From positions 42,052,639-42,116,638 of the forward strand of contig NC_074716.1 in assembly GCF_947242115.1 (NCBI RefSeq): a stretch of 64,000 nt of DNA, written 5' to 3'. Below the pieces are notes generated by a model. It did not search any database. It was not told where the DNA came from and saw only the letters and a list, made by a program, of their open reading frames with translations. Of the stretch, positions 35,623 to 48,224 are shown piece after piece. The position numbers and the translations under genes were made by a program. The DNA comes from Biomphalaria glabrata. Its lineage: Eukaryota; Mollusca; Gastropoda; Planorbidae. The number at the start of each line of letters is the position of its first letter. Position 1 is the first letter of the stretch.

Positions 35623-36325
35623 TCAACCATCTTTAAATGAAAAAAGAACTCAGTTTACTCCATATCTATGTACCATCGTTAGCTCTCTCTCTCTCTCTCT
35701 CGTGTTAATAAAGACTTTTTTAGTCTAATTATATAATAGGCCGTGTGACGTCATGTATTTTTTTCCTTTGACGTCATATGCAATGAATTCTTTAAATGAA
35801 TTGTTAATAAGGACTCGGTGCACTAATGTTTTTTAAACCTCGCAAACGTTCTCGTATAGATAAAAATACATTTTAGTCTAACTAGGCCGTGTGACGTAGG
35901 CTTAAGAATTTTTTCTAAACTAGATTTTTTCAACGAGATGTAGATTTTTTTACACTAAATCTAGATGTTAACACTAAAAAAATATAATTTTTTACAATAA
36001 ATTTAGATTTATATTCTAATTAAAATCATTGTAGATTCTAGATCTAGAATTTCTAGGTCTAGTTAACAATTATATAGACTTGATCAAGATCTAGAATTTC
36101 AATTTTTAGATCTAAATCTAGACTTAAAGTGTAGTTTTAATTTCCATATGTCTAGATCTATTTTGCAAATTTATAATATACTAAAACTAATCTAGTATTT
36201 TTAAATTTAATGTTGAATTCAGACTATTGATATATTACCTAGGCTTTTTTTTATTTTACGTAAATCGTATCTAAATTACATCCAAATTATTCAAAATTTA
36301 GATCTTAGATCAAGTATATATATAT
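35430..36325 (+). repeat. Dispersed repeat 'Rep-3' (left part) with Rep-1 edge
   Basis: 35430-35600 resembles Rep-1 (catccggaacaatctataat), followed by a TA run. From about 35700, gtgttaataaagactttttt through the many agatctagaa words matches 50755-51345 in order, and 41110-41480 in reverse. Non-coding. Split from its right part by the solo LTR. Confidence 0.65.
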
Positions 36326-37061
36326 TGTTACGAATCTCACTATCCAGGCTCTCTGCAAACTGCACCTTACACCACCAACTTCAAGAACTTGACAACTCAG
36401 CGCTCCAAAGTAACTTAACACTTTAATAGTTGAATAAATAACAGCCAATACTGTACAATTGGCAACACGTACACTGTACAAATATCTCTCCGATAACACC
36501 GTACCGCCGTATCAACTCTGGCATTGGCCTCTCCGTCTCGTTCCGGGCTTGCACTGGGTTCAACATTTCAGGACTGACTTCACACACTAGGCTCGTTGTG
36601 TCGGACTCGATCACAGACCAAGATCAAGACGCAAGTCGTCTCAACTGTACTTGACAGTACTCCGCACTGAACCGTCGTAATGCTCCGTACAGAACCACAC
36701 CGCTGAACTGTGCTGTAGTCGACCGGACTGTAGTGGACCTTCTGTCGTTAACTTCCTTTCTGAACCTTGCTGTATTGAGCCCCTTTTCTCGACCGTCCCT
36801 ACTAGGGTCCCTACTGACCTTCTAGAACAGGACAGAACGCCGCTCGACGTTTCTAGCTTCGTCACATAACTACATTCCTCGTGACGCTGCTGAGCTCTGT
36901 TCACGACGGCGATCCTTCCCGAACCGTTCTTTTGACATTCGACTCGGCTGACAGTCGTAACTCGTCACGGATGACCGCTCGTCTAGCGCTGGCCTGGGGC
37001 GATTTGCGTCGGCTAACTACACTCACACCACTACCCCCATCTCTGCCACCACCAGGTTTAT

Positions 37062-37065
<4 letters not shown>
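36326..37065 (-). mobile_element. Solo LTR of the same family as 29.7-35.4 kb
   Basis: 740 bp, TGTTACGAATCTC...TATAACA, flanked by ATAT on both sides. Clearly diverged from the three young LTRs, so older. It sits within Rep-3: the paralogue at about 51290 is uninterrupted. Confidence 0.85.
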
Positions 37066-37126
<61 letters not shown>

Positions 37127-37135
37127 TATATATAT
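37066..37135. repeat. TA microsatellite at LTR edge
   Basis: About 30 TA units directly at the LTR end, followed by the Rep-3 right part (gagtgctaaatcagaagttt). Confidence 0.9.
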
Positions 37136-37183
37136 TAAGAGTGCTAAATCAGAAGTTTAGATTATGTAGATCTCTGTGACATT

Positions 37184-37445
37184 TTACGTCTTGGGAGACG
37201 ATCTTTTCCCTCTGCAACTTCTTGTGTGACTAAAGAGGCTAATCCTTGATACACAGCTTTGATCGCCTATATAATCACCAGGCGCCGTTGCATTTTCACC
37301 CTTCTTTCTGCTTCTGTTGTGTATGACATCTGCATCCCGTGAATCTTCCCTTATGCTCTCTCTCCATGTGGATCTATCCAGTGCAACCTCTTCCAAGCTG
37401 CTAGTGTCGATTTTGAAGAGCTTCATGTCGTGTTTGCATACATCC
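37184..37445 (-). mobile_element. LINE tail relic with C-terminal zinc-finger-like motif
   Basis: Minus-strand translation TDVCKHDMKLFKIDTSSLEE, then ALDRSTWRESIRED and SCVSRISLFSHTRSC. This equals the usual LINE end: YKDxxKRDLK, a Trp-containing block, then CxxxCxSRIGLxSHxRxC. The first Cys pair is partly lost; dead. Confidence 0.75.
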
Positions 37446-37449
37446 GTAA

Positions 37450-37620
37450 CTGTTATACCTGGTAGGGGGTTTTAAACCCCAAACCCACTTGGCAGCGCTG
37501 GGGCAAATAATGGTTTAGTATTAAAAACTCTCCTAAAGTAAACAAAATCAAAGAAAAAAAACGGTCACTTAACTTCGCCCCCTTCAATTTCGCGAAGGGG
37601 TAGGGGATTGAAACCAATAT
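37450..37620 (-). mobile_element. Fragment of the 22.9-kb TIR-element family
   Basis: Reverse match to about 22990-23140 (tggtttagtattaaaa, acaaaatcaaagaaaaaa). No ends seen. Confidence 0.5.
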
Positions 37621-38020
37621 ATATTATCTATAGAGCATATAAATTCTGAATTGAAACCTCTGCCGCTATACCCGGTCATAAGAAAGGCTTTGGGAGTCAA
37701 CCCATTAGGAAAAATCAGGAGGTCGTGACCCTAAAGCAGTTTGCAGCACCCAGTGCTACACCCTGTGAGATTCTGCGACTCCGCTAACCGCGAATCTGTA
37801 TCGCGCTGCCGTTCTTTGGATGCATCAGCTGCGTGGAGAGACTTATGTGTGGGCGACATCGTTCCAGCCACATTTAATGCCCAGGCATTCATCTCATTTC
37901 CATGTGATGATCCTTAGTCGCTTTGCGACTGAAGGAAGCTATAGAGAGCATATGAAACGTTATATACTTCTATGGTCAACAATGTGTAAGTAAAATATAG
38001 GTGACCAGAGTTTGTCAAAT
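37621..38020. other. Unassigned, retroelement-like untranslated DNA
   Basis: 37690-37900 has balanced composition (cagtttgcagcacccagtgc) like a LINE untranslated end, but I cannot place it. No frame. Confidence 0.3.
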
Positions 38021-38025
38021 CCACC

Positions 38026-38200
38026 CTTTGGATGGCTGCCTGGTCGTGCGGTTTGCGCGCTGGATTGTCGTTTGGATTTATCGATGGTTTCGGTTTCAAA
38101 CCCTGCCCGCTCCTATCCCCCGTCGTCCTGTGGAAGGTTTGGACTAGTAAGTAAACTATCTTCAACTCTGAAGGAACATCCAAAACATTTAAAACATTTT
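38026..38200 (+). mobile_element. tRNA-derived SINE
   Basis: The head gatggctgcctggtcgtgcg gives an A box, and ggtttcaaaccctgc gives a B box. The body (tcccccgtcgtcctg, tcttcaactctgaaggaac) equals that at 40804-41095 in reverse. It ends in an A-rich tail. Confidence 0.8.
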
Positions 38201-38271
38201 TACAAAATCAAAACAAAGAAGTAATTGAAGAGAGAAACAACAGAGTCATTGAAATGATTTCTTCACATTAC

Positions 38272-38277
38272 TTTATT
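38272..38277 (-). terminator. Putative polyadenylation signal of gene B
   Basis: AATAAA on the minus strand about 150 nt past the gene B stop. Confidence 0.45.
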
Positions 38278-38428
38278 GTTATTTTTTTTAAAGAATAAAC
38301 TGATATTCTAGGCGTGATCATTAGAAAATAAGGATTTTTTTTTTTTTGAAAATATCTAGAAATTCTACATTATTTTTCGTATCAACATTAATTAGCCGAA
38401 AAGATCAGATGCTGTGGATACCATCATC

Positions 38429-41400
38429 TTAAACAAGTTGTAAACCTGAAGTTAAGCTTTTGAGTAGGGCAGAGTCTCCACTTAAATTGCCCGTTAATCC
38501 ATGAAGAAGTGGTAAGTTTAGATAGCTCAATAGCTCCGACAAAGTTATTCTTAATAGTTTTGCTAAGCTGCTTAGAAAATCTGGAGAGTTCCAATAGTTT
38601 TTGAACGCTTCTAAACCAAATTTTTTTATGGCCATAAGATTTAATTTGTTAAGCACAATGTAGAACTCCTCAATGGAATTTACAGATGCAGTTATACAGT
38701 CTGGGATATTTACGTCTAAGTAGGAGGAAGAAAATCCTGGAAAAAAGAAAGAAAAAAAAAGTTCATTTATAAATCAAATTCAAAATAATACAAAGCTTAT
38801 CAAAGGAGGAAGAACTGCAAAATCCGTGTCACATCTCTAAATAGTGGAGTGTTTAACACAATTTTTTTATATCAAACAAAATTAAATATCACTAATAATT
38901 GGTTCACTAATTGTCAAATTTAATTAAATTGACTCAATTGTTGTCACCGACCATGATTAATTGTACAAAATTTTAACTAAGTCTGAGAAAGAGAAGTGAA
39001 AGAAATAACGTGTACACAATTTGTACCAGACAGACAGAGAGACAGACAGACAGAGTGAATTGATATATCCTTTGTAAAAACAAATGTTTCAAAAGAAAAA
39101 CAAAATATCAAATAAGTTAGGAAATTGACGGTCTTGTGTTCTTCTTTATTGCACTTGATCTCAGTTGGTCGCTTGGTCTAACCTTTGGTACACTAAAAAT
39201 GTGCGTGGTCGGACTGTCTGCCTGGTCCAGTGGTATATCCTATAGACTGTCGTCTTTATGGTACCTGCTCTCCGCCATCCCCCCACCCCTGGTTGTGCTG
39301 CGGTGAAGTTTGAAAGAAGCTTAAGAAATAGGCACGTAAAGCGTTTGAAACTTGTGAAACAAATAAAGGCCTTTAAAGCGTTTGAAACTTGTGAAGCTAA
39401 CAAAGGCATGTAAAGCGTTTGAAACTTGTGAAACTAAAAGAGGCACGGAAAGCGTTTGAAACTTGTGAAACTAACAAAGGCATGTAAAGCGTTTGAAACT
39501 TGTGAAACTAACAGAGGCACGGAAAGCGTTTGAAACTTGTGAAACTAACAAAGGCATGTAAAGCGTTTGAAACTTGTGAAACTAACAGAGGCACGGAAAG
39601 CGTTTGAAACTTGTGAAACTAACAAAGGCATGTAAAGCGTTTGAAACTTGTGAAACTAACAAAGGCATGTAAAGCGTTTGAAACTTATGAAACTAACAAA
39701 GGCACGTAGAGCGTTTGAAACTTGTGAAACTAACAAAGGCATGTAAAGCGTTTGAAACTTGTGAAACTAACAAAGGCATGTAAAGCGTTTGAAACTTGTG
39801 AAACTAACAAAGGCACGTAAAGCGTTTGAAACTTGTGAAACTAACAAAGGCATATAAAGCGTTTGAAACTTGTGAAACTAACAAAGGCATGTAAAGCGTT
39901 TGAAACTTGTGAAACTAACAAAGGCACGTAAAGCGTTTGAAACTTGTGAAACTAACAAAGGCATGTAAAGCGTTTGAAACTTGTGAAACTAACAAAGGCA
40001 TGTAAAGCGTTTGAAACTTGTGAAACTAACAAAGGCACGTAAAGCGTTTGAAACTTGTGAAACTAACAAAGGCATGTAAAGCGTTTGAAACTTGTGAAAC
40101 TAACAAAGGCATGTAAAGCGTTTGAAACTTGTGAAACTAACAAAGGCATGTAAAGCGTTTGAAACTTGTGAAACTAACAAAGGCACGTAAAGCGTTTGAA
40201 ACTTGTGAAACTAACAAAGGCATGTAAAGCGTTTGAAACTTGTGAAACTAACAAAGGCATGTAAAGCGTTTGAAACTTATGAAACTAACAAAGGCACGTA
40301 GAGCGTTTGAAACTTGTGAAACTAACAAAGGCATGTAATGCGTTTGAAACTTCTGAAACTAACAAAGGCCTTTAAAGCGTTTGAAACTTGTGAAACTAAC
40401 AAAGGCATGTAAAGCGTTTGAAACTTGTGAAACTAACAAAGGCATGTAAAGCGTTTGAAACTTGTGAAACTAACAAAGGCACGTAAAGCGTTTGAAACTT
40501 GTGAAACTAACAAAGGCATGTAAAGCGTTTAAAAATTGTGAAACTAACAAAGGCACGTAAAGCGTTTGAAACTTGTGAAACTAACAAAGGCACGTAAAGC
40601 GTTTGAAACTTGTGAAACTAACAAAGGCATGTAAAGCGTTTGAAACTTGTGAAACTAACAAAGGCATGTAAAGCGTTTGAAACTTGTGAAACTAACAAAG
40701 GCACGTAAAGCGTTTGAAACTTGTGAAACTAACAAAGGCACGTAAAGCGTTTGAAACTTGTGAAACTAACAAAGGCATGTAAAGCGTTTGAAACTTGTGA
40801 AACAAGATTACAAAGAGAGTTTGTGTTACACAAACTCAGAGGCGGCCCCCGTCGAAGTCGGATCCCTGTCGGATCTGCATATTCGCAAATAATATTCAAG
40901 AGGTGATTTAATTTTGATGTAAAATGTTTTACACGTTTCGGATGTTCCTTCAGAGTTGAAGATAATTACTTCCTAGTCCAAACCTCCCGCAGGACGACGG
41001 GGGATGGGAGCGGGCAGGGTTTGAACCCTGGGCCATCCATAAATCTGAACGACAGTCCAGCGCGCAAACCGCACGACCAGGCAGCCATCCGATGGTCAAA
41101 AGTAATAATGTTTCAAAGATTCATTTGCCGTAAATTTAAATTTAAATTTAATAAAAAAAATAGTAGATTAGTTTTAATATATTAAAACATTACAATATTG
41201 ATCAAAACGTTTGGAAATGAAAATCTACACATTTTTTTTACACTTTAAGTTTAGAAATTGAAATTCTACATCTTAATCTAGTCTATTTTAGTCTAAACTA
41301 GATCTAGAAATTCTAGAAAAAAAACACTACGTCACACGGCTTAGTTAGACTAAAATATGTTTTCATTACTACAAGCAATTTTTTCGAGGGTTAATAGACA

Positions 41401-44400
41401 TTGGTGCACCGAGTGCGTTCTTTTAACATTACATTTAAAGAGTCCATTCATATGACGTCAAAGAAAAAAAATTCCATTACCTCACAATAGGCTAGTACCG
41501 GTACCATAAAAAAAAAGTTATTAAAAATTGATTAACCTTAATTTTACGTTTCAAAACATCGCAATAATTTTTAGGTATGAACACAATTGAAAAGTTTATA
41601 TAATAGATTGTTCCGGATGTTTGTATAAATAGTAAAAGAAAAAGAGAATTTCAGATAAATGTAATACCGTTAATTAAATTTTTTGGATGGTCTCGTATAA
41701 AAATTAGATGTACTACAGCCACGTGGAGAGATTTTCATACCTTACTTTGGTGTTTGGATTCTGTTTTCCTTAAAAATCGGAACATAATATTAACGATAAT
41801 TAGATTTTTTAGTGTTTTAGGTAGAAAGTTAAATGTACTGTAAGAGAGTAGTGAGTTAAAATATTTTTCATAAAAATCCGTAAAAACATTATTTCGTAAA
41901 TGAGAAGATTATTTGTTTATTAATTAGAAGAGGGAGTTCAAACAATTATTTGGCGTTAGTAGATTTTTAAATAAATTCGGAAATTTCTGGCGACGATTTG
42001 TAAGAAACAAAATCCGGAACTTTCTTTATCGATTACAAAACTTCTATGTTATGTTTGTTTTACAAGAAAATTAAATGTCTAAAAAGTAATTTTTAGTAAT
42101 CAATTCAAGTAAATTACTTTTTTTAAAAGCCTTATGCGATTTCAAACAATCATTAGGCATAATTCATGTTCTATAAAACAATATCCGGAACATTTTTACA
42201 CTTAATGAAATATAAGTCAGTATAGAGATTATGATTTAGCATTAATATGCTATTTACATAAAAAACGGAACAACATATTATTGATAATGTGTTTTTGCAA
42301 CGTTTAAGCATAAAAATTGAATGTAATATAAGTTAGAAGAGCAAATAAACATTTGTTGGCGTTGATTAGTTTTGCACAAAAAAATCCGGAACAATCAATT
42401 TTAGATACTTAAAACTATTGAGATGTTATGGGAGGAACATTAAAGGGTAAATCAGATTTTCAATAGCTTTTAGAGTTCTAGTTTTTTGAAACCTAATCGT
42501 GACGGACAGACCGACCAACAGACAAAACGCACAAAAATAAGCTTCTTTTATTCGGATGGGGGCACTAAACAAAAAATAAATAAAATCTGATTTTTAAAAA
42601 AAGTTTAAGGAATTGGTTTAGCATCTCATCATGTTGCGACGTTACGCTACTGCACGAAAATCGCTGCATAAAAAGTCCATTTAAAAAATGTGCGTGATAT
42701 TTACATACAAAGTTCATTATTAGCCTTTATAAACAAACAGAAATGTTTTCTTTTAATTTTAGCAGCTAGTTGACCAGAAAAAACGTCTTTAACTATTATT
42801 TGTATTTGTTGTAAACATTTCCTGTACATTTTAAAAATATATTTGACTTAGTGATACTGAAAATACAAAAAAATTGTCCATCTTTGTTAGCATATTGTAA
42901 CATTGCCTCCCTTACATTTACGTAATTGTTTTAGAATTGGTGTATTTTTATGAAAAAATCGCTTGCATAATTAATTTTATAAATTAAACGGTTTGCTTTT
43001 AGAAAACCAAAAGTAGCCGTTGCACCTAAACTTTTCAAGCCGGATTTAATGATGAAATAATATTTTTTATATCTCTTCTAGTTTTCGAGATCTGAGTGTG
43101 ACAGACGGACAGACGGACAGACGGACAGACGGACAGACGGACAGACGGACATTTTGCACAAACCTAATAGCGGCTTTTTCCCCTTACGGGGGCCGCTAAA
43201 AAGGCTCGTAAAGCATTTACGATTTGTGAAAGAAAGCAAGTAAAAAGGTTTAAAAAATTTAAACAAAAAAAAATCACTTAAAGCGTTTGTATTGATGGGG
43301 AAAAATATCGCAAGATACAAATATTCTTTGAAGCGTAGAGCACTGAAAGACAGCTGACTTCCTCAGGTTACTAAGTTGAGCATTTTATCATGATAGAGGA
43401 TTTAATGACAACGTGTATTATTGTCTACCTAGACACGTGCATGACCGTGAAAATAGTTTTATTTTAAGTTATAATTCTGACAAGATCAGAGTAAAACATG
43501 AAGTTTCCATTTCGTTTCATACCAAATCATTTAACATTATCATGAGCATGAGCCTTTTCTGTACAATACTTCTAGTTCATTCAACTACTATGTTTAAAAA
43601 GTGACTAAAAGAATACCCAACAAACAAACACAAGAAATAGGTTTACTATTAAGTACATTCACTATAACTCAGTTCAATATACTTTTTATACTTATTATAA
43701 ATCTATGAAAAAATATTAAAATAGATTTATCACTAACCACTCCATTCAGCGGCGGCGTATCCAAAGGCAGCAACCAAGAAAACAAGAACCAGAGAACGCA
43801 GCTATAATAAAAAAATACAAAATTGAATTAAAAAAAATAATGTCTTATAAAATGCAAACGAATAAATTTGAATGAAAACATTTTAACTGCCTGTAGTCTC
43901 TTGAAAAGATGAAGCATTAGCTTCTGACCTGTTTAGACTATTTTAAAATAAGCCCATTGATTAGAATCTAGATATTTTTAATTGTTCCATAGACTACTAT
44001 TTGGAAATCTATTGCTTTAAAATTGATATACGTTATCGTAACTATTATTATTTTATCTTATCTTACAAATAACAGACGTTACTTCAAAAGACTCGTGTGT
44101 CAAATCTAGTCATGCCTAATAATCAGTGATTTAAACTTTTGCTAAGTCTTTTTTTCCCCTGGCTGATTCAGGCAACCAATTCGATACCCTTTTAGCACTA
44201 GTTAACAAACAATAGAAAAAAAATACTTTTAATTAAACAAAGTTTAACTTAGAGAAAGAACTGCTAATTAGTTAATCTGTAAATTTCGGGGCTTAGGTTC
44301 CTTACTGCCATATAAAAAAAATAATTTATTAGTACTATATGATTTACCACTTGGTTCGTTTTTTTAATTGATTCGTGTATTGTCATCGACTATGAATAAT

Positions 44401-44923
44401 TATGCAAAATATCTTCTTGATCCAAGAATGGGACTTGCGAGAAAAAACGTGTCAACACGTAATAAAGGGATTAAATCCAAACATACATCCACATCTCTTA
44501 TCAAGGAGAAGTTATTTCCATTTTTAAATCATACAAAATAATTAATCAACAAAATTGACTTAAGAAATCGGTTAATCTTTTTTTTTATTGATTCATGTCT
44601 TGTCAGGTATTGTGAATAATTGTGCAAAGTTTCAACATGATCCGAGAATAGGAAACGGGAGACAAATATGTTCAAACTTTTTACCTGACAAAGAGAGTTA
44701 ATATAAACTTTGTAAAAAAAAACGGAGCTCGTGTAAGAGTACTAGCATGTGTAATAAAAGATGTGCCGTTATTTTTTAATATGTATCAGTTGTCTCGGCA
44801 TAGAAAGCGCTCTGTAACAGAGTGTTATTTCGGTCATTTTGAGCCTAAAGCGAACACACATTCATGTTTACTCCTAGATAAAGATCTACATACATGACTA
44901 ACTGCTTATTAAAAATTTACCAT
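38429..44923 (-). CDS. Secreted PxC/KFG-family protein, paralogue B (3 coding exons)
   Basis: Start codon is the last three bases of exon 1 (44921-44923, ATG|gtaaat). Exon 2 is 43738-43801 (64 nt, acceptor attatag|CTG) and exon 3 is 38429-38736 (308 nt, acceptor ttccag|GATTTTC). The reading frame runs 3+64+308 nt = 124 aa. Residues 1-19 (MLRSLVLVFLVAAFGYAAA) form a signal peptide, then EWSGFSSS. The family core is D30-V31-N32-I33-P34-D35-C36, F47-Y48, A58 and K60-K61-F62-G63. The rest is Leu-rich and helical, with GLTGNLSGD near the end. In A and C exon 2 itself begins with ATG; here that codon is CTG and the exon 1 ATG replaces it in frame. Introns 1 (1119 bp) and 2 (5.0 kb) are in the same places and phases as in A and C. 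Intron 2 holds the 37-bp array, a SINE and Rep-1. Function unknown. Confidence 0.72.
38870..39075. repeat. Dispersed repeat 'Rep-2' copy
   Basis: Same block order as 15200-15400 (aattgtacaaaattttaact, acgtgtacacaatttg), then a CAGA run. Confidence 0.6.
39205..39310. repeat. SINE-like fragment
   Basis: ctgcctggtccagtggtata resembles a tRNA A-box head, followed by a C-rich stretch. Short and diverged. Confidence 0.4.
39331..40803. repeat. ~40-copy 37-bp minisatellite in gene B intron 2
   Basis: Contiguous 37-bp units (aagcgtttgaaacttgtgaa, then actaacaaaggc, then atgta or acgta). The variant ggcatgta/ggcacgta alternates in a loose higher-order pattern. Diverged units reappear at about 43200-43290, beyond the inserted SINE and Rep-1. 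Confidence 0.95.
40804..41097 (-). mobile_element. tRNA-derived SINE inserted at the minisatellite edge
   Basis: Read on the minus strand: head ggctgcctggtcgtgcggtt, B box gggttcaaaccctgc, body tcttcaactctgaaggaac, tail block with gccgcctctgagtttgtg and a stem of gtttgtgttacacaaac. Confidence 0.85.
41110..41485 (-). repeat. Dispersed repeat 'Rep-3', reverse copy
   Basis: Reverse match to 35720-36200 (gtcacacggc, ctagatctagaaattctaga, tatgacgtcaaag). Non-coding. Confidence 0.6.
41560..43197 (+). repeat. Dispersed repeat 'Rep-1', long copy
   Basis: Best-kept plus-strand copy, ending in six CAGACGGA-type units and cttacgggggccgctaaa. Non-coding; probable non-autonomous DNA element. Confidence 0.65.
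44260..44712. repeat. Two 'Rep-2' copies in gene B intron 1
   Basis: Copies at about 44260-44460 and 44500-44712 repeat the order ttgattcatgt, gaataattgtgcaaa and gatccgagaat. Confidence 0.55.
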
Positions 44924-45032
44924 GATGCAGGTATAGGCACTGGATGTCAGCAACGTTAGAAACAGTCCAAAGATCGCAGACTGGATCAGGTTGATGTGAT
45001 GTGCAACTGGTCTACAACTCTGAGTATTTAAA
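44924..45032 (-). promoter_or_regulatory. Gene B core promoter and first exon
   Basis: TTTAAATA (minus) at 45025-45032, likely start A at 45008 in CCAGTTG, and first exon down to 44921. The stretch AATACTCAGAG-TTGTAGACCAG is shared with gene C almost base for base. Spacing TATA-to-start is the same in A, B and C. Confidence 0.65.
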
Positions 45033-46690
45033 GGCCTGGGACTCGTGTGATTGATAAAGATAACAAGCACTAGTAATGTCACAGATGTTTTTTTATTGTT
45101 GACATTTTTATTAATAATGAAAATATGTAATAATAATGAAGAGTCTTCACGAATGAACTTTTATTTGTAGTGATTGTTGTAAAAGACACGAATGAAATCG
45201 ATGTGTGATCTAACAGTACATTAATATTATAAGGAGGATCCCATCTGGTTTCGCATTCTAAGAGTCCAAGCTATTTTTTTTTTCTTTTCAAGAGGTTTAT
45301 GTACAAAAGAAACATATCAATATCTAGATCGTTGTACTTTCTACTAAGTGACTCTCAAAGATTAATAATCAAGATTTCCAATCTTAGCTTGTGTTTAATA
45401 GTAGAAAATATTTATGACCGCTTCTGTAACAATGCAAAAAATCTAAACTTATGCATTTTTAATTTATCTATATCGGCCACTGTAGTTTAAATATATATTT
45501 AGTTATGTGCTGTTTTTATTTTCTAAGCCCCTTTACTCCCATCTCGTTTCATATTCCATAAAAAGAAAACATTAAGAATCATGTTGTTTAATCAAATGAT
45601 TGTCCGATTTAAACTTACCCTAACGTAAATGTCAATGAAATTTCATATTTTTTCTTGACTCGAGATTTGCATTGTTGATTCTTTTTAGTGCAGAGAGTAA
45701 TAGAAGTTTTCACGATGATATATAAACTCAGTTTAGAAAAGAAGAGAAAGCGGTATGGAGAAATAAAAAAATCAATGTAACGTAGACCTGTGTGACCGTA
45801 GTGGCCCCGCACTTTCATAGGACCCGCGTTAATTCTAGGTGTAAATTATAAACTTAAACCATTTTATAACATATAACAGAGTTCCCGCGGCCTCCTGATT
45901 TACCAGGAGCTCCTGGTGATCTCCCGAAATTGCAAAATATAAGAATAAAGTCCTGGAAATCTCCGGAAATTATTAAAATCTTTTGAAAACGCATACTAAT
46001 CTCCTGAAATATATACACAAAAATTGTCATTTGGGGTGTCATTGAATATGGGAAACGCCAATCCTAACTGCGATAAAAAAAAAACGGCACTATTCAATAC
46101 CCTTAGTTGTGGAATCTAGAGAAAGAATATTCTTGCGCCTCAAACCAATGAAGAATTGCTTGAGGTCAACCATTCACGAAGACAGATTGAAATATTTGGT
46201 AATTCTTGCTATTGAACGTAATCTATGTAGGAAATACAACTTTTATGGCTCGTAAAGTAGTTCTGTACGTAGTAAAGAATGAATAAAATGCAAAGAGAAA
46301 TTGTCGCAGCAAACTAGTTTTGTACTAAAAATGTACACAATCTAATAGCGTCGCTTTCTTCAATAGTCTATGACGTCATTTGTGCTATTTTATTTTGTGA
46401 GAATTTTTTTTTCTCCCCTTGTCGCTTCGTCGTAATTTTTCATATGACGTTAAACAATGAGATAAATTCTGCCAAGTCACAGACAGCGGCGTAGCTAGGA
46501 GTTTTCTATTGTTTGGGGGCTTGGGGGTATGACCTCTTAGGGAGGGGGAGCTTGCATTTTGCTTATATTTAATTTTTAATATTAAAAAAAACACTCATTT
46601 GGAGCCCGGGGGTCATTTTCGTATTTTTTTTCCTTCTCACCCTTCTAAGAAAAACATTTATAAAGAAGCGTGAGAAGGCAAATTTGCAAA
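45033..46690. other. Spacer upstream of gene B
   Basis: AT-rich. 46310-46480 resembles 59930-60060 (aatagcg-cgctttt, tgacgtcatttgtgc) and 46485-46560 has a ggcgtagctagg TIR-like start. No gene. Confidence 0.4.
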
Positions 46691-46694
46691 TATC

Positions 46695-48224
46695 ATTTTT
46701 AGCGGCACCCTTAAGGTTTGTGTAAAGTGTCCGTCTGTCACACTCACATCTCGAAAACTAGAAGAGAAATGAAAAAGAAAATATTTAACTATGCTATTTT
46801 GCTTGAAAAGTTTAGGTGCAACGGTTACTTTGGGTTTTTTAAAAGCAAACCGTTTTGTTTATACAATTATTTATGCAAGCGATTTTTTTATAAAAATACA
46901 CAAGTTCTAAAACAATTACGTAAATGTAAGGGAGACAATGGTACAGTATGCTAGCAAAGAAGTACAACCTTTTGTGTATTTTCAGTATCACCAAGTCAAA
47001 TATATTTCTAAAATGTAAAAGAAATATTCCTAACAAATATAAATATTTGTTTAAAGGTGTTTCTGATCAACTAGCTGCTAAAATCACAAGAAAACATTTA
47101 TTTTTGTTTATAAATGCTAAGAATGCAATTTGTATGTAAATATCACGCACATGTTTTAAAATGGACTTCTTATGCAGCGACTTTCGTGCAGTAGCGTAAA
47201 GCCGCGACTGGTTACAATGCAAAACTTATTCCTTAAAAATTTTTAAATAATCAGTTTATATTTATGTTTTGTTTAGCGTGCCCATCAGGATAAAAGCCGC
47301 TTATTTTTGTACGTTCTGTCTGTTGATCGGTCTGTCCATCGTATAAAAAAAAACAACAGCGCTAAACGCTATTGAAATTCTGATTTAACCTTTAATGTTC
47401 CTTCCAAAACATTGCGATCGTTTTAAGTATCTACAATAGATTGTTCCGGATGTTTGTTTGTTTTTTTAAACAAATCAATGCCAACGAATGTTTGTTTGCT
47501 CTTCTAACTTATATTACATGTAATTTCGTGCTATGAGTTATGAAGAACTATGAAGTTGTTCCGGATATTGTTTTATAAAAAAAAAATATGTCAAACTATT
47601 ATTTGAAATAGCATTATTGACTTATATAACCTTTATATTCTTGGACAATAAGTCACTATGGTTTAATTTTCGATATCCAGTTGTTTTTAACAATTTTTTT
47701 TATATGTCTGATGACTTTTTTCAAAACTATCGACAATATGTTGTTCAGTATTTTAAACTAAGAAAGTAATTTACTAGAAACGATTTTTCAAAAAACACTT
47801 TTTTCGACTTATTTTACATTTAATTTTCTTGCTGAAACAGAACAGAAGTTTTTTTAGTATGTAAAGAATGTTCCGGATTTGGTTTTGAAAAAGAAATTTA
47901 CCTACATTACTTAAACTTTCTTACTAATCGTCACCAAAATTGTTCCGAATTTTATATAATAAATCTAACACAAAAAACTGTTCGGAATCCCTCTTCTAAT
48001 AAATAAAAAAAAAAGTATTCTTATTAACGAATATCGGTTGTTCCGGATTTTTATAAAAAACATTCTAACTCTATTTAAGTAAAATCGTACATCTGTCGTA
48101 CATTATATTTAATTTTCAAACTAAACCGTTTAAAATCTAATTACCGTTAATATTATGTTAAGCTTTTTTAAGGAAAGCAACTTCACCAAAATATAGTATA
48201 AAAATCTCTCCACAAGGCTATGGT
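46695..48224 (-). repeat. Dispersed repeat 'Rep-1', reverse copy
   Basis: Starts with the ccgtctgtcacactcacatc block and runs through ttccgga-word DNA to the edge of the hAT-like element. Non-coding. Confidence 0.65.

Noticed and set aside
39331-40803. Array with regular repeats, considered as CRISPR
   Set aside because: Units are contiguous without unique spacers, and the host is a eukaryote. It is a minisatellite.
44924-44995. Hydrophobic in-frame stretch in gene B exon 1 (FGLFLTLLTSSAY), as an alternative signal peptide
   Set aside because: No ATG lies before it in frame. The only ATG is at the exon end.
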